A DNA stretch of 64,000 nucleotides from Hymenobacter frigidus (GCF_014640435.1 NZ_BMGY01000011.1:51856-115855), one strand, 5' to 3'; shown: positions 1 to 9,316, counted from the stretch's first letter. Made by a program: numbers and translations. Notes: a model not told the origin generated them from the letters alone.

Positions 1-1
1 T

Positions 2-73
2 GCCGGGCTGCTGTTGCGCTGCCTGAGCAGCCCTTCATCAATCCAATGGTTGAAGGGCCGGCTTGGACGCTAA
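2..73 (+). CDS. C-terminal end of an upstream gene (partial)
   Basis: An open frame enters from the left edge and stops at the TAA at 71-73, leaving 23 residues, hydrophobic at first and then basic, ending LKGRLGR. The next gene starts 33 bases later on the same strand, which fits the tail of a preceding glycan-locus gene. The product cannot be identified from this fragment. It could also be chance open frame, since only 72 bases are visible. Confidence 0.35.
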   Translation, partial: AGLLLRCLSSPSSIQWLKGRLGR

Positions 74-106
74 CCCTTCACTCCGCCTATTTCGTACCAA
101 GCTGCG

Positions 107-1294
107 ATGCGAATACTTTTTCTGGGTTATTGGGGATTTGAAGACCCTTTGACGACTGCGACCGTGTTGCCGCACCTGCGCCTGCTTCAGGACCGAGCCG
201 ATGTTGAGGCCATTCAGCTCGTGACGATAGAGCGGGAAGAATCAGCGCTTAGGCCGCCCGCGCTCAAATTGTCTTTCACGACCAATAAAATCACGTTTGC
301 GCCCTTGCTTTCTCCGCCCGGGGGGAATGTGCTAATAAATAAAACAGCGGATTTTTTGCGTTTTCCACGGGTTTTGGCTGCACAGGCAAAAGCGTTTGGA
401 GCTGACTTTATCTTGGCGCGCGGTGCTCCGGCCGGTTCGCTGGCCTACTTAGTATGGCAGCGCATAGGCATTCCGTTCTACGTTGAATCTTTTGAGCCTC
501 ACGCCGAGTACATGCGCCAAGTGGGGGTCTGGTCACGATTCGACCCGCGCTACTTATTTCAGCAATATTGGGAAAACCGGCAGAAGCGGCATGCCCAGGC
601 CTTGCTGCCCGTAGCCGAGAACTACCGTCAGCAGCTTTTGCGGGAAGGGGTATCACCCAAGCGGGTAATCACCGTGCCTTGTTCGGTAAATCTCGTCGAC
701 TTTGCTTTTGACCCCAAGGAGCGTGGGCAGACGCGCGCGCGCCTGGGATTTGCGCCCGACGCGTTGGTAGGCGTATACGCAGGTAAATTCGGAGGAATTT
801 ACTACGACGACGAAGCATTTGTCTTGTTCCGGAAAACGGCCGATTTTTTTGGCCCGTCTTTTCGGCTGTTGGTTCTGAGTCCGCAGCCGGCCGCCGAAAT
901 TTTGCTTAAATTAGCGGCTGTCGGTATCGAACCGGCGCAGGTAAAGGTTGTATTTGCGCCCTTCTCTGAAGTACCTAGGTACTTGTCTGCCGCTGACTTT
1001 GGCTTCGGCTTGCACCGACCAACGCCTTACGTTTCGCCTATTAAGGTAGGCGAATACTGGGCCAATGGCTTGCCCGTGCTACTTACCGCAGGAGTCGGCG
1101 ACGATTCCGCCATCATTGAGCGCGAAGGTGGCGGCGCAGTATTTAACTTGGAGCAGCCCGGTAGTGTGCCAATAGCCCTGTTAACCCTTCAGGCGCTATT
1201 GGAAGCCTCAGATTGCCGTGCTAATACGTATCAACTGGCCGTCCGATACCGTTCAATAGAGCGTGCCCGGGAGGCCTATGCTGCTTTATTTTAG
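107..1294 (+). CDS. Glycosyltransferase, GT4-like (first of tandem pair)
   Basis: A 395-residue cytoplasmic or membrane-associated glycosyltransferase. It begins MRILFLGYWG, the usual first beta strand of a GT-B Rossmann domain, and has a second lobe with YAGKFGG near residue 225 and the late motif VGEYWANGLPVLLT near residue 310, which is where GT4 enzymes bind the sugar nucleotide. Its closest visible relative is the next gene, with strong similarity over the whole length, so the two look like a tandem duplication. Lies in a same-strand run of sugar genes. Donor and acceptor cannot be read from sequence. The assignment to GT-B is firm, the exact GT family less so. Confidence 0.85.
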   Translation: MRILFLGYWGFEDPLTTATVLPHLRLLQDRADVEAIQLVTIEREESALRPPALKLSFTTNKITFAPLLSPPGGNVLINKTADFLRFPRVLAAQAKAFGADFILARGAPAGSLAYLVWQRIGIPFYVESFEPHAEYMRQVGVWSRFDPRYLFQQYWENRQKRHAQALLPVAENYRQQLLREGVSPKRVITVPCSVNLVDFAFDPKERGQTRARLGFAPDALVGVYAGKFGGIYYDDEAFVLFRKTADFFGPSFRLLVLSPQPAAEILLKLAAVGIEPAQVKVVFAPFSEVPRYLSAADFGFGLHRPTPYVSPIKVGEYWANGLPVLLTAGVGDDSAIIEREGGGAVFNLEQPGSVPIALLTLQALLEASDCRANTYQLAVRYRSIERAREAYAALF

Positions 1295-1339
1295 CTTTTA
1301 AGCGACAACAGCCAGGTACAGCTGTCCTACTCTCGTTTC

Positions 1340-2560
1340 ATGCGTATTCTATTTCTGAGCTATTGGGGGCTGAACGATGGCCTGACTACCTCCACGGTTT
1401 TTCCACACCTGCAACTACTACAGGACCGCCCTGATGTGACGGCCGTGCGCTTGGTCACTATCGAGCGCGGTTCGGATGCCCAAGCGGCACTGGTGTTTGA
1501 ACCGGGATTTGCTGCGGGCAAGATTTCATTTGAGCCCTTGCGCTCCCGGCCCAGCGGCAATGTTATTCTCAATAAAATTGAGGATTTCACCCGTTTCCCA
1601 AAGGAGCTGATTCGGCAGATTGCCGAGTTTAAACCCGATTTTATGATTGCGCGGGGCGCGCCGGCCGGGGCGCTGGCCTATCTGGTGTGGCAGAAAATCA
1701 AGCTGCCGTTCTACGTCGAGTCCTTCGAGCCGCACGCTGACTACATGCGCGAGTCGGGCGTTTGGCGAGCCTACGATCCCCGCTACCTCTTTCAGCGGCA
1801 CTGGGAGAAGCGCCAGAAGCAGTTGGCCTTGGGCTTGATGCCGGTAGCCGAAAACTACCGCCAACAGCTTATTAGTGAGGGGGTGCTTGCCGACCGCATC
1901 GTGACAGTACCGTGCTCGGTCGATGCAATGGCCTTTGCCTATGATGCCACTGCGGGCCAGCGGGTACGCCAGCGCCTGGGCTACACGGCCCCGGCCCCGG
2001 TAGTGGGTATTTACGTGGGGAAGTTTGGCGATATCTACTATGATGAGGAGGCCTTTGAGCTGTTCCAGGCGGCGGCCAATCATTTCGGTCCCGAATTCCG
2101 CCTGATAATTCTCACCCCCAACCCCGAGGCCGAGGTGCGCCGTAAGCTGGAAGCCGTCGGCCTTGGGCCCGACCGCGCTTTTGTGACCAAAGCCCCACAC
2201 GCCGAAGTGCCCAATTACTTGTCGGCGGCCGACTTTGCGTTTTCGCCCATCCGCCCCGCGCCCTGTCGGCGGTTTTGTTCGGCCATCAAAATTGGCGAGT
2301 ACTGGGCCAGCGGTTTACCCGTTTTGGTTACGCCGGGGGTGGGGGATGACTCCGCCATTGTAGAAGCCGAAGCGGGCGGTGCGGTATTTGACTTGACTGA
2401 GCCGGGTAGCGTGCCGGCGGCTCTAGCCCGGCTGGCCGCACTGATGCGCATGCCCGGGCATCGGGCCCGCATCCACGAGTTGGCCGTGCGCTACCGTAGT
2501 CTCAACCGGGCCCGCGAAGCGTACCAAGCATTGCTACCGGGGGCAGCCACCGCGCAATAA
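1340..2560 (+). CDS. Glycosyltransferase, GT4-like (second of tandem pair)
   Basis: A 406-residue paralogue of the preceding gene, starting 45 bases after its stop. The N-termini align as MRILFLSYWG against MRILFLGYWG, and the blocks FYVESFEPHA, VPCSV and EYWASGLPVLVT are shared. It carries a few extra residues around RPAPCRRFCS near residue 312, just before the donor-site block. Divergence is enough that this is not a very recent copy. Duplicated glycosyltransferases in a glycan locus usually add consecutive or alternative sugars; that is inference here. Substrate unknown. Confidence 0.85.
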   Translation: MRILFLSYWGLNDGLTTSTVFPHLQLLQDRPDVTAVRLVTIERGSDAQAALVFEPGFAAGKISFEPLRSRPSGNVILNKIEDFTRFPKELIRQIAEFKPDFMIARGAPAGALAYLVWQKIKLPFYVESFEPHADYMRESGVWRAYDPRYLFQRHWEKRQKQLALGLMPVAENYRQQLISEGVLADRIVTVPCSVDAMAFAYDATAGQRVRQRLGYTAPAPVVGIYVGKFGDIYYDEEAFELFQAAANHFGPEFRLIILTPNPEAEVRRKLEAVGLGPDRAFVTKAPHAEVPNYLSAADFAFSPIRPAPCRRFCSAIKIGEYWASGLPVLVTPGVGDDSAIVEAEAGGAVFDLTEPGSVPAALARLAALMRMPGHRARIHELAVRYRSLNRAREAYQALLPGAATAQ

Positions 2561-2619
2561 GGCGTTTTTGCCTAAATTTAGCTGCGTTCCGGCACTTTTG
2601 CCGCTCTTAGTCCTGCCTT

Positions 2620-3567
2620 GTGTCCAGTACTCGTCCGCTTCTTTCTGTTGTCAGTCCGGTTTATCGGGCGGAGGCCCTTGTGGAAGAACTGGTGCGGCGT
2701 ATCCGGGCCAGTGTTGAGCCCCTCACGCAGAATTATGAAATCGTGCTGGTCGATGACCGTAGTCCCGATGATTCATGGGATATTATTAAACAACTGGCGG
2801 TCAGCGACTCGCGCATTCAGGGCATCCGTCTTAGCCGCAATTTCGGCCAGCACCAAGCTATTACTGCTGGGCTTGACTGTAGCCAAGGAGAATGGGTGGT
2901 AGTGCTGGACTGTGACTTGCAGGACCAGCCCGAGGAGATTCCCGCGCTTCTGGCTCGGGCGCAACTGGGCTACGACCTAGTACTGGCCCGCCGCACCAAC
3001 CGGCAGGATTCGTGGAGTCAAAAAATACTCTCACGCCTGTTTTACCAGGTGCTGACTTTTCTGACCGATACGCCGCAGGACGCGGCGGTGGCCAACTTCG
3101 GGATTTACCACCGGCGGGTAATTACCGCTGTGCTGACTATGCGCGAGAATATTCGCTACTTCCCCACCATGGTGCGCTGGGTGGGCTTTCGCAGGGCGTA
3201 TCTTGACGTAGCGCACGCTGAGCGCGCCATCGGTTTGAGCAGCTATGGTTTGGGACAGCGGCTGCGATTGGCCCTGGATATTTTGCTTGCTAATTCTGAC
3301 AAACCCCTGCGTTTAACCATAAAATCCGGCTTGTTATTGGCGGGGGGAGCCTTTTTATTCGTGCCTGTGACCTTATTCCGGTATTGGGTGGGGCAAATTT
3401 CCCAACCCGGCTACGCCAGCCTGATAATTTCTATCTGGTTTTTTTCGGGGCTGCTGCTCTCGGTGCTCGGCATGGTGGGGCTTTATATCGGCAAAACATT
3501 TGAACAGGTGAAAAACCGCCCGATTTACATCGTGGACGAGGCTACTGATAATGCTTACCTTCTATGA
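2620..3567 (+). CDS. Family 2 glycosyltransferase, GtrB/DPM1-like, membrane anchored
   Basis: A 315-residue GT2 enzyme of the type that moves a sugar from a nucleotide onto a polyprenyl phosphate. The GT-A domain (about residues 8-230) shows LSVVSPVYRA, VLVDDRS and the metal-binding DCDLQD near residue 98. Two hydrophobic segments near residues 235-260 and 270-295 follow, as in GtrB and the bacterial dolichol-phosphate mannosyltransferase family. It starts with GTG; no upstream ATG fits the domain. A TTTTG box at 2596-2600 could belong to a promoter. Its stop overlaps the next start by four bases (ATGA), so the two genes are translationally coupled. Confidence 0.88.
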   Translation: MSSTRPLLSVVSPVYRAEALVEELVRRIRASVEPLTQNYEIVLVDDRSPDDSWDIIKQLAVSDSRIQGIRLSRNFGQHQAITAGLDCSQGEWVVVLDCDLQDQPEEIPALLARAQLGYDLVLARRTNRQDSWSQKILSRLFYQVLTFLTDTPQDAAVANFGIYHRRVITAVLTMRENIRYFPTMVRWVGFRRAYLDVAHAERAIGLSSYGLGQRLRLALDILLANSDKPLRLTIKSGLLLAGGAFLFVPVTLFRYWVGQISQPGYASLIISIWFFSGLLLSVLGMVGLYIGKTFEQVKNRPIYIVDEATDNAYLL

Positions 3568-4292
3568 AGCTGGGAGCGGAGGTGCAGTTGTTGGCTTGGG
3601 ACAGCGAATGGCTGGGATTTCCGGTGGCACGATTAGTAGTCGGGGCCGACGGTTCGGCCACGGCGGTGTCTACGACTATGGCGCAGTGTCGAGCGTCCGG
3701 CATCAAGTTGCTGTATTTGCTGGTGAACCCAGCCTGCACTGCCGCTTCAGCGGCAGTGCAGGCTGCTGGGGGATGGCTCGCTGATGTTCGGCTGACCTAC
3801 CGACTATTGCTCGCTAGCGGCATTTCGCTGGCACCGTTGCCGCTTGGCATTGCCTTGGCAATGGCTACGGAGTTCACTCCCTCGCTCGAAGAACTCGCGT
3901 GGCGGAGCGGAGAATATTCTCGTTTTCGGCGCGACGCTCGAATTGGCGACATGGCATTCCGGGCGCTTTATACCCGCTGGCTGCACCAAGTGCTGGCGGA
4001 TGGCTTGGTGTGTGTGGCCACCACGGAAAACGAGAAAGTGGCGGGTATGCTGGCCTTTGAAGCGCGCGACCACGAGACGGCCAGCATTGCGTTGCTGGCG
4101 GTGGCTCCCACGGCCCGGCGCCGGCATGTGGGGCAATGCTTAGTGCAGATGGCCCAGCAGCAAGCCCGGCATCAGGGGTGCACCGAGCTGCGCGTGGTGA
4201 CGCAGGGAGTCAACCAACCGGCCCGGCAGTTTTACGAGCAGTGCGGATTTAAATTGCTGCGCACCGAACATTACTACCACCTGTGGCTGTGA
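3564..4292 (+). CDS. GNAT acetyltransferase, WecD-like
   Basis: A 242-residue protein with a C-terminal GNAT fold. The acetyl-CoA region reads LLAVAPTARRRHVGQ near residues 170-187, followed by QPARQFYEQCGFK near 212-226, the usual last helix and strand. The N-terminal half resembles the TDP-fucosamine acetyltransferase WecD in layout. The next gene is a WecE-type aminotransferase, and WecE makes exactly the 4-amino sugar that WecD acetylates, so N-acetylation of dTDP-4-amino-4,6-dideoxygalactose is the likely role. This function is inferred from context. Start overlaps the preceding stop. Confidence 0.8.
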   Translation: MKLGAEVQLLAWDSEWLGFPVARLVVGADGSATAVSTTMAQCRASGIKLLYLLVNPACTAASAAVQAAGGWLADVRLTYRLLLASGISLAPLPLGIALAMATEFTPSLEELAWRSGEYSRFRRDARIGDMAFRALYTRWLHQVLADGLVCVATTENEKVAGMLAFEARDHETASIALLAVAPTARRRHVGQCLVQMAQQQARHQGCTELRVVTQGVNQPARQFYEQCGFKLLRTEHYYHLWL

Positions 4293-4321
4293 TGAGCGTG
4301 GACAGCCCACTGGCCGGCGCG

Positions 4322-4329
4322 TAGCTTTG
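4322..4329 (+). promoter_or_regulatory. Candidate -7 promoter box for the WecE gene
   Basis: TAGCTTTG matches the Bacteroidota -7 consensus TAnnTTTG exactly and ends seven bases before the ATG at 4337. No good TTTG is seen at the -33 position. If used, the transcript would begin at or almost at the start codon. Confidence 0.45.
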
Positions 4330-4336
4330 TCCTGCC

Positions 4337-5473
4337 ATGCACATTCCGATTCCCTTCAACAAGCCGTATTTTTCGGGCGACGAGGCACGTTACATCGAGC
4401 AAGCGGTGCGTTCCGGTAAAATCAGCGGCGATGGAATGTTTACGGAGCGAGTGCATCGGTTTTTCGAGCAGGAGCGGGGTTTTCAAAAAGTGCTGCTTAC
4501 TACCTCCTGCACCGATGCGCTGGAAATGGCAGCCTTGCTGCTCGCCATCGAGCCGGGCGATGAGGTCATCATACCGTCGTTCACGTTCGTGAGTGCGGCT
4601 AATGCATTCGTATTGCGCGGGGCGCACATCGTATTTGCCGACAGCACGGCGCTCAATCCTAATCTCGATACCAGCACCCTCGAAAACTTGGTAACGCCCC
4701 GCACGCGCGCTATCGTACCGGTGCACTATGCGGGCATTGCCTGCGAGATGACCACCATTTTGGCCGTGGCCGACCGGCACAGCCTGGCCGTGGTGGAAGA
4801 TGCGGCTCACGCCATTGACAGCTACTACCGGGGGCAGCCCCTGGGCACGCTGGGCACACTGGGTGCTTTCTCGTTTCACGAAACCAAGAATATAATCTCG
4901 GGCGAGGGCGGCATGCTGGCCATCAACGAGACTCGGTTGGGGGCGCGAGCCGAAATTATTCGTGAGAAAGGGACCACCCGCTCGGCATTCTATCGGGGAG
5001 AAGTAGATAAGTACGGTTGGGTGGATATAGGCTCTTCGTTCCTGCCTTCGGACATTATTGCTGCGTATTTGTGGGCGCAAATTGAGCACTTAGCCGATAT
5101 TCAAGGCCAGCGCCGGGCTATTTGGCAGCGCTACTACGCGGCGCTACAGCCGTTGCTGAGCCAGGGAATTGGTCTGCCCGTGCTGCCCGACTACGCTACT
5201 AACAATGGTCATCTGTTTTACCTCATATGCCGCAGCCTAGCTGAGCGCACAGCCCTCATTGCGCATCTCAAAGGGCGCGGCATATGGGCGGTATTTCACT
5301 ACCAGCCCCTGCACAGCAGCGCCTACTACGCGGCTCAGCATGACGGCCGGTCCCTGCCTTGGGCCACCCATTACGCCAATTGTCTCGTACGCCTGCCACT
5401 ATTCTACGAGTTGATTGAACCCGACCAGCGCCGTATTACTGATGCCGTGCTGGACTTCTTTCACATGTATTAA
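4337..5473 (+). CDS. wecE: dTDP-4-amino-4,6-dideoxygalactose transaminase
   Basis: A 378-residue PLP-dependent sugar aminotransferase of the DegT/DnrJ/EryC1 family. It resembles Escherichia coli WecE/RffA closely through its length: IPFNKPYFSGDE at the start, LLTTSCTDALEMAALLL, PSFTFVSAANAFVLRGA and AVFHYQPLH near the end. The PLP lysine is K184 in SFHETKN and the cofactor aspartate is in VVEDAAH (153-158). It converts dTDP-4-keto-6-deoxyglucose to dTDP-4-amino-4,6-dideoxygalactose. The acetyltransferase upstream completes a Fuc4NAc-type donor. Length matches the family. No other nucleotide-sugar enzyme of this route is in the window. Confidence 0.9.
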   Translation: MHIPIPFNKPYFSGDEARYIEQAVRSGKISGDGMFTERVHRFFEQERGFQKVLLTTSCTDALEMAALLLAIEPGDEVIIPSFTFVSAANAFVLRGAHIVFADSTALNPNLDTSTLENLVTPRTRAIVPVHYAGIACEMTTILAVADRHSLAVVEDAAHAIDSYYRGQPLGTLGTLGAFSFHETKNIISGEGGMLAINETRLGARAEIIREKGTTRSAFYRGEVDKYGWVDIGSSFLPSDIIAAYLWAQIEHLADIQGQRRAIWQRYYAALQPLLSQGIGLPVLPDYATNNGHLFYLICRSLAERTALIAHLKGRGIWAVFHYQPLHSSAYYAAQHDGRSLPWATHYANCLVRLPLFYELIEPDQRRITDAVLDFFHMY

Positions 5474-5483
5474 TCTCCTTTCC

Positions 5484-6554
5484 GTGCGTATTTTATTCTT
5501 GATTCCGTATCCACTTGGCCGTGCTCCATCGCAGCGCTTTCGCTTTGAGCAGTACCTCGACGCGCTAACGGCCCACGGCCATTATTATCGGCTCGCCCCA
5601 TTTATATCGGTGGCTACTTGGAGTATTCTCTATCAGCCTGGCCATGCCGCTAAAAAAGCAGGAGGAATTTTGGCGGGGTTTATTCGCCGGCTGTTATTGC
5701 TGTTTTCCGTACCCACTTACGATTTCGTTTTTGTGCATCGGGAGGCGGCGCCGGTTGGTCCGCCCGTGTTCGAGTGGCTGATTGCAAAGGTGCTGGGCAG
5801 GAAAATTATCTACGATTTTGACGATGCCATCTGGCTGGCCAACACCACAGAAACCAACAAGGTGGCGGCAGGAGTAAAGTGGCACCACAAAGTGGCCGAT
5901 ATTTGTCGATGGGCTTACAAAAACAGCTGTGGCAATATCTATCTGGCTAATTATGCCGGGCAATTCAACCCTAATACCGTCGTCAACCCCACCACCATCG
6001 ACACGGTAAACCTGCACAACCAAGTGCGTGACCAAACGGCGCCCGGTCGTCTGGTGATTGGCTGGACGGGTACACACTCTACCCTTAAATACTTGGACCA
6101 GGTGGTGCCCGTGCTAGCAAAACTGGAAGCGGAAGGGCTGGAATTTGAGTTCCGGGTAATTTCCAATCAGCCGCCCGCCTTTTCACTCCGCTCCCTGGTC
6201 TTTGTTCGTTGGCAAAAAGATACCGAAATCGCGGACCTACTGGGGTTTCACGTGGGTCTGATGCCGCTGAAAGATGACCTGTGGGCGCAAGGCAAATGTG
6301 CGTTCAAAGCACTGCAATACATGGCATTAGGTATTCCAGCGTTGGTGTCGCCAGTGGGAATGAACATGGAGGTGGTGCAGCACGGTCAGAACGGTTTCGT
6401 GTGTGCTAACCCCATCGAATGGGAAGCCAGCCTCCGGCAACTGCTGGCTGATGCCGCGTTGCGACAGCACCTTGGTAAAGCCGCCCGGGCGACCATCGAG
6501 ACGCGGTACTCGGTTGTGGCTAATACCCCCAACTTTCTGGCTTTATTTCGATAA
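5484..6554 (+). CDS. Glycosyltransferase, GT4-like
   Basis: A 356-residue GT-B glycosyltransferase. The start is taken as GTG at 5484, because the protein then begins VRILFLIPYPLG, the expected first strand, and the gene begins 11 bases after the WecE stop. An open frame reaches further upstream, but it runs over the end of wecE in another frame. Visible blocks are IIYDFDDAIW near residue 112, VIGWTGTHSTLKYL near residue 190 and KALQYMALGIPALVSP near residue 275, the GT4 donor site. Last gene of the + strand glycan run. Substrates unknown. Confidence 0.85.
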   Translation: MRILFLIPYPLGRAPSQRFRFEQYLDALTAHGHYYRLAPFISVATWSILYQPGHAAKKAGGILAGFIRRLLLLFSVPTYDFVFVHREAAPVGPPVFEWLIAKVLGRKIIYDFDDAIWLANTTETNKVAAGVKWHHKVADICRWAYKNSCGNIYLANYAGQFNPNTVVNPTTIDTVNLHNQVRDQTAPGRLVIGWTGTHSTLKYLDQVVPVLAKLEAEGLEFEFRVISNQPPAFSLRSLVFVRWQKDTEIADLLGFHVGLMPLKDDLWAQGKCAFKALQYMALGIPALVSPVGMNMEVVQHGQNGFVCANPIEWEASLRQLLADAALRQHLGKAARATIETRYSVVANTPNFLALFR

Positions 6555-6593
6555 TAGCAACCGTTTAACGCAATCAGAAAACAGCATAATGCC

Positions 6594-7967
6594 TTATGCT
6601 GCCTGGGCGCGTCGGTCCGTTGTGGAAGCACGATTTCGCACGACTGATTTAACTGCTGCCTTGGTTTGAGCCAAGCTTTGCAAGATGTACAGCCCACCCA
6701 GGTAAAACGGAATCATGGGGATTTTGTAGCGCACTAGTGTTCCAAAATTGGAGCTAGTGATGCCGACGGATGCCGCAAATACCACCGCAAATACAAAACA
6801 GAGTACCAGTACCGGGTGCTGGCCGATGATACCAAACGTTCGTGCCACGCCTGTTCGCCAAAAAATGCGCAGGGTGAAAAGCAAGATAAAGCCAGCCTCC
6901 AAGGCTGAAAGCAACATCACTGGGTTGTGGGCTTCCCAAACGAATGGGCGGAAGAGGGCGGTGCCCACGGCTTGAGGCGCAAGTTTGGCCATACTGCCTA
7001 GGCTGCCATCCAACTCACCTAAGTAATAACCGGCGCCCTCTTGTTTGACGCTTTGCTGGTAGAGGTAGTCAGCAGTAATCTTACTACGCTCGCCAATTTT
7101 ATCTACATCATACTTATCGTCTCCTTTGGTAAGATTAGTGGCAGCATAAAAAGCTAGTGCCCCGCCCAACGCTAGAAACAGGGGCTTTGCTAGTAGGCGC
7201 ACGCTTTGATTTCTGATGCGGGAATTAGTTTCGTTGAAAACCCAAAGCAGTGCGCCAGGAAGAAAGCATAGCAGAATATATACTTTGATTGAGAATAGTG
7301 CATAGGCCGCAGCAAAACCAATCAGCGCGCACTTGAGTACGGCCTGTCGCTGCACCGCGCCCCGATAGAGGGCGTAAAACAGCCACCCCAAGGCACCCAA
7401 ACACAAAGAGTCTTTAAGAAGTCCTGAGCCCCAGAAAAACATGGATGGCACATAAAATACCGTCCAGGCAAGTTGCTTGTATACGTGCGGCCTTATTTTG
7501 GCAAATGTGATATACATCGCCCATATTCCACTGAAGCTGATGGTAGCGAATAGCAACGCAATAACCGTGTAATTATTGAAGCAAAACAGACCCAGAAAGG
7601 CTGCGAAGCGGGAAACTAAGTATTCGGTAGACCCGGCTTGGTGCCAAAACATTTGCACCACGTAGGGAGCCGTCTCGGGAATGTTATCGCCGCCCCCATC
7701 GAGGAGGAGTTTCCAGCCGGTTGCGAATGACTTGTCGAATGCCGAATTGATGATTTTGGCATGATAGAAGTAATTGAACGTATCACCTCCGTTGTAGTAA
7801 AACTGATATATCAGTCCCAGCCCGATGGCCCCGACAAACTTCAGCGTCAGGGCCGGAATGAAATAAGGCTTGGTAAATTGGTTGGTGACTGCCGGGCGAA
7901 CCAGATACGCCAAGGCATAAAGGATGCCCAGATAGATGGGAGCTAAAAATAAATCGGAGAGTTCCAT
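6594..7967 (-). CDS. Polytopic membrane protein, possibly glycan related
   Basis: A 457-residue protein with about ten hydrophobic segments spread over its length and a basic C-terminal tail. The loop after the second segment reads YYNGGDTFNYFYHAK, and acidic/aromatic periplasmic loops of this sort occur in GT-C transferases and polysaccharide polymerases. I do not recognise a named family. It starts eight bases after the stop of the TPR gene on the same strand and ends 40 bases from the convergent glycosyltransferase. A role in making or exporting the adjacent glycan is inferred only from location. Confidence 0.75.
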   Translation of the reverse strand: MELSDLFLAPIYLGILYALAYLVRPAVTNQFTKPYFIPALTLKFVGAIGLGLIYQFYYNGGDTFNYFYHAKIINSAFDKSFATGWKLLLDGGGDNIPETAPYVVQMFWHQAGSTEYLVSRFAAFLGLFCFNNYTVIALLFATISFSGIWAMYITFAKIRPHVYKQLAWTVFYVPSMFFWGSGLLKDSLCLGALGWLFYALYRGAVQRQAVLKCALIGFAAAYALFSIKVYILLCFLPGALLWVFNETNSRIRNQSVRLLAKPLFLALGGALAFYAATNLTKGDDKYDVDKIGERSKITADYLYQQSVKQEGAGYYLGELDGSLGSMAKLAPQAVGTALFRPFVWEAHNPVMLLSALEAGFILLFTLRIFWRTGVARTFGIIGQHPVLVLCFVFAVVFAASVGITSSNFGTLVRYKIPMIPFYLGGLYILQSLAQTKAAVKSVVRNRASTTDRRAQAA

Positions 7968-7975
7968 CTTCTAAA

Positions 7976-9229
7976 TCAGGACTTACCGTTTTTCTTCAGC
8001 CACGCCTTAGCCTCTTTGTGCTGCTCCGATTTGCGGTCGGCTTTATCCAGTATTACAGTATAGTAGCGTTTTGCTGCCGCCAAGTCCTTGGCTTTGACCG
8101 CCATGCGGGCAAGGTTAACATTGGAAAACAGGTAGAAACCGCCAGAGTTGTCGCCGGTGCTTTCGGCAAACACGATACACCGCTGGTAATAGTCCTTGGC
8201 TTTGGCCATGTCGCGGTAGCGGTTTTGCATCAGGTAGCCCAGAAAGTAGCTGGCGTAGCGCCCGCTGATGCCCTCATAGCCGGGCATGCCCCGGTTTATC
8301 TTATCCAGAATTTCGCGGCTCACCCGCTCGCAGTCGGCAAATTCGCCTTGGTCGTAGGCCAGCAAAGCATAGAAGCGTTGAAAATAGCCGTTGTCGGGGT
8401 AGGTGGTGGCGAGATACTTTGCTATTGGCATGGCCTCCTCGGCATTATTCTCCTCGTTTTTAAGGATACGCATGAGAAAAGACCGGGCTTCAGTCGCGGT
8501 GTAGAAGCCGTTGTTGGCTACGCTACGTAACTGCTGAATCCCCACTTTCTTATCGCCTTTGGGAAAGAACAGCAGCACAGGTTTGAGCAGGGTATAGTTT
8601 TCGCCAATCCAAACCGAGTAATAGTTGAACAGCGCCTGCCCGAACTGAAATTCCGGGCTCAGGTCATTCGCCTCCTGACTCTTCTTGAGGTAGTTGAGTG
8701 AGCGGCGGGCATCTACGGTAGCCTTGCGCCAGTCGTGCCGCTCGCCGTGCAGCCGCGCCGAAAACCCGTAGGAGGCCGATAAGAAAAAGCTGGCCTCGTA
8801 GTTATTATTATCGGCATCGTACAAGCGCTGGGCCTTGGTGACGGCCGTGTCCATGTAGGCCAAAAAGGTCTTGTCGTATTGTAGCGTCTGAAGCTGCGTG
8901 GGCACGATTTTCCACCACGTATTCAGTCCCAATAAAAAATACGGCATGGGGTGGTTAGGGTACCGCCGCCGCAACGAACGAAACTGCTTTTCCGCCCGGT
9001 CGTACTTGAAGTTGTAAATGTTGTTAACTGCACCGTCCAGTTCCTGCTGGATGTCTTTATCGAGCAGGAGCCAGCCTTTGGTGTCGATGGCCGAAGGCAG
9101 AACGCCCACCGTATCGAGGGCCACTGTGGGGATGGGCGGCGACGTACGAATGGTATCGGGTGTCTGGGCCCGGCCCAGTAGCGGCATCATAAGCAGCCCC
9201 AAGCAGACCCAAAATAGCGTACGCAGCAT
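7976..9229 (-). CDS. Secreted TPR-repeat protein
   Basis: A 417-residue protein with a signal peptide (MLRTLFWVCLGLLMMPLLGRAQ) cut to the start at 9229; the frame stays open further upstream but only this ATG gives a signal sequence. Helical repeats of TPR type run from about residue 60 to 410, for example FKYDRAEKQFRSLRRRYP and AKRYYTVILDKADRK. Probably periplasmic. It leads a two-gene operon with the membrane protein eight bases downstream. TPR proteins of this size act as scaffolds; no catalytic motif is visible. Confidence 0.82.
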   Translation of the reverse strand: MLRTLFWVCLGLLMMPLLGRAQTPDTIRTSPPIPTVALDTVGVLPSAIDTKGWLLLDKDIQQELDGAVNNIYNFKYDRAEKQFRSLRRRYPNHPMPYFLLGLNTWWKIVPTQLQTLQYDKTFLAYMDTAVTKAQRLYDADNNNYEASFFLSASYGFSARLHGERHDWRKATVDARRSLNYLKKSQEANDLSPEFQFGQALFNYYSVWIGENYTLLKPVLLFFPKGDKKVGIQQLRSVANNGFYTATEARSFLMRILKNEENNAEEAMPIAKYLATTYPDNGYFQRFYALLAYDQGEFADCERVSREILDKINRGMPGYEGISGRYASYFLGYLMQNRYRDMAKAKDYYQRCIVFAESTGDNSGGFYLFSNVNLARMAVKAKDLAAAKRYYTVILDKADRKSEQHKEAKAWLKKNGKS

Positions 9230-9316
9230 AAATTGATAGTAGAAGATAGACCCAAACTGTAAATCGATTACTGGTTGGAACCCATTTACGGGCCTGCTAA
9301 AGTACGGACTTTGACT

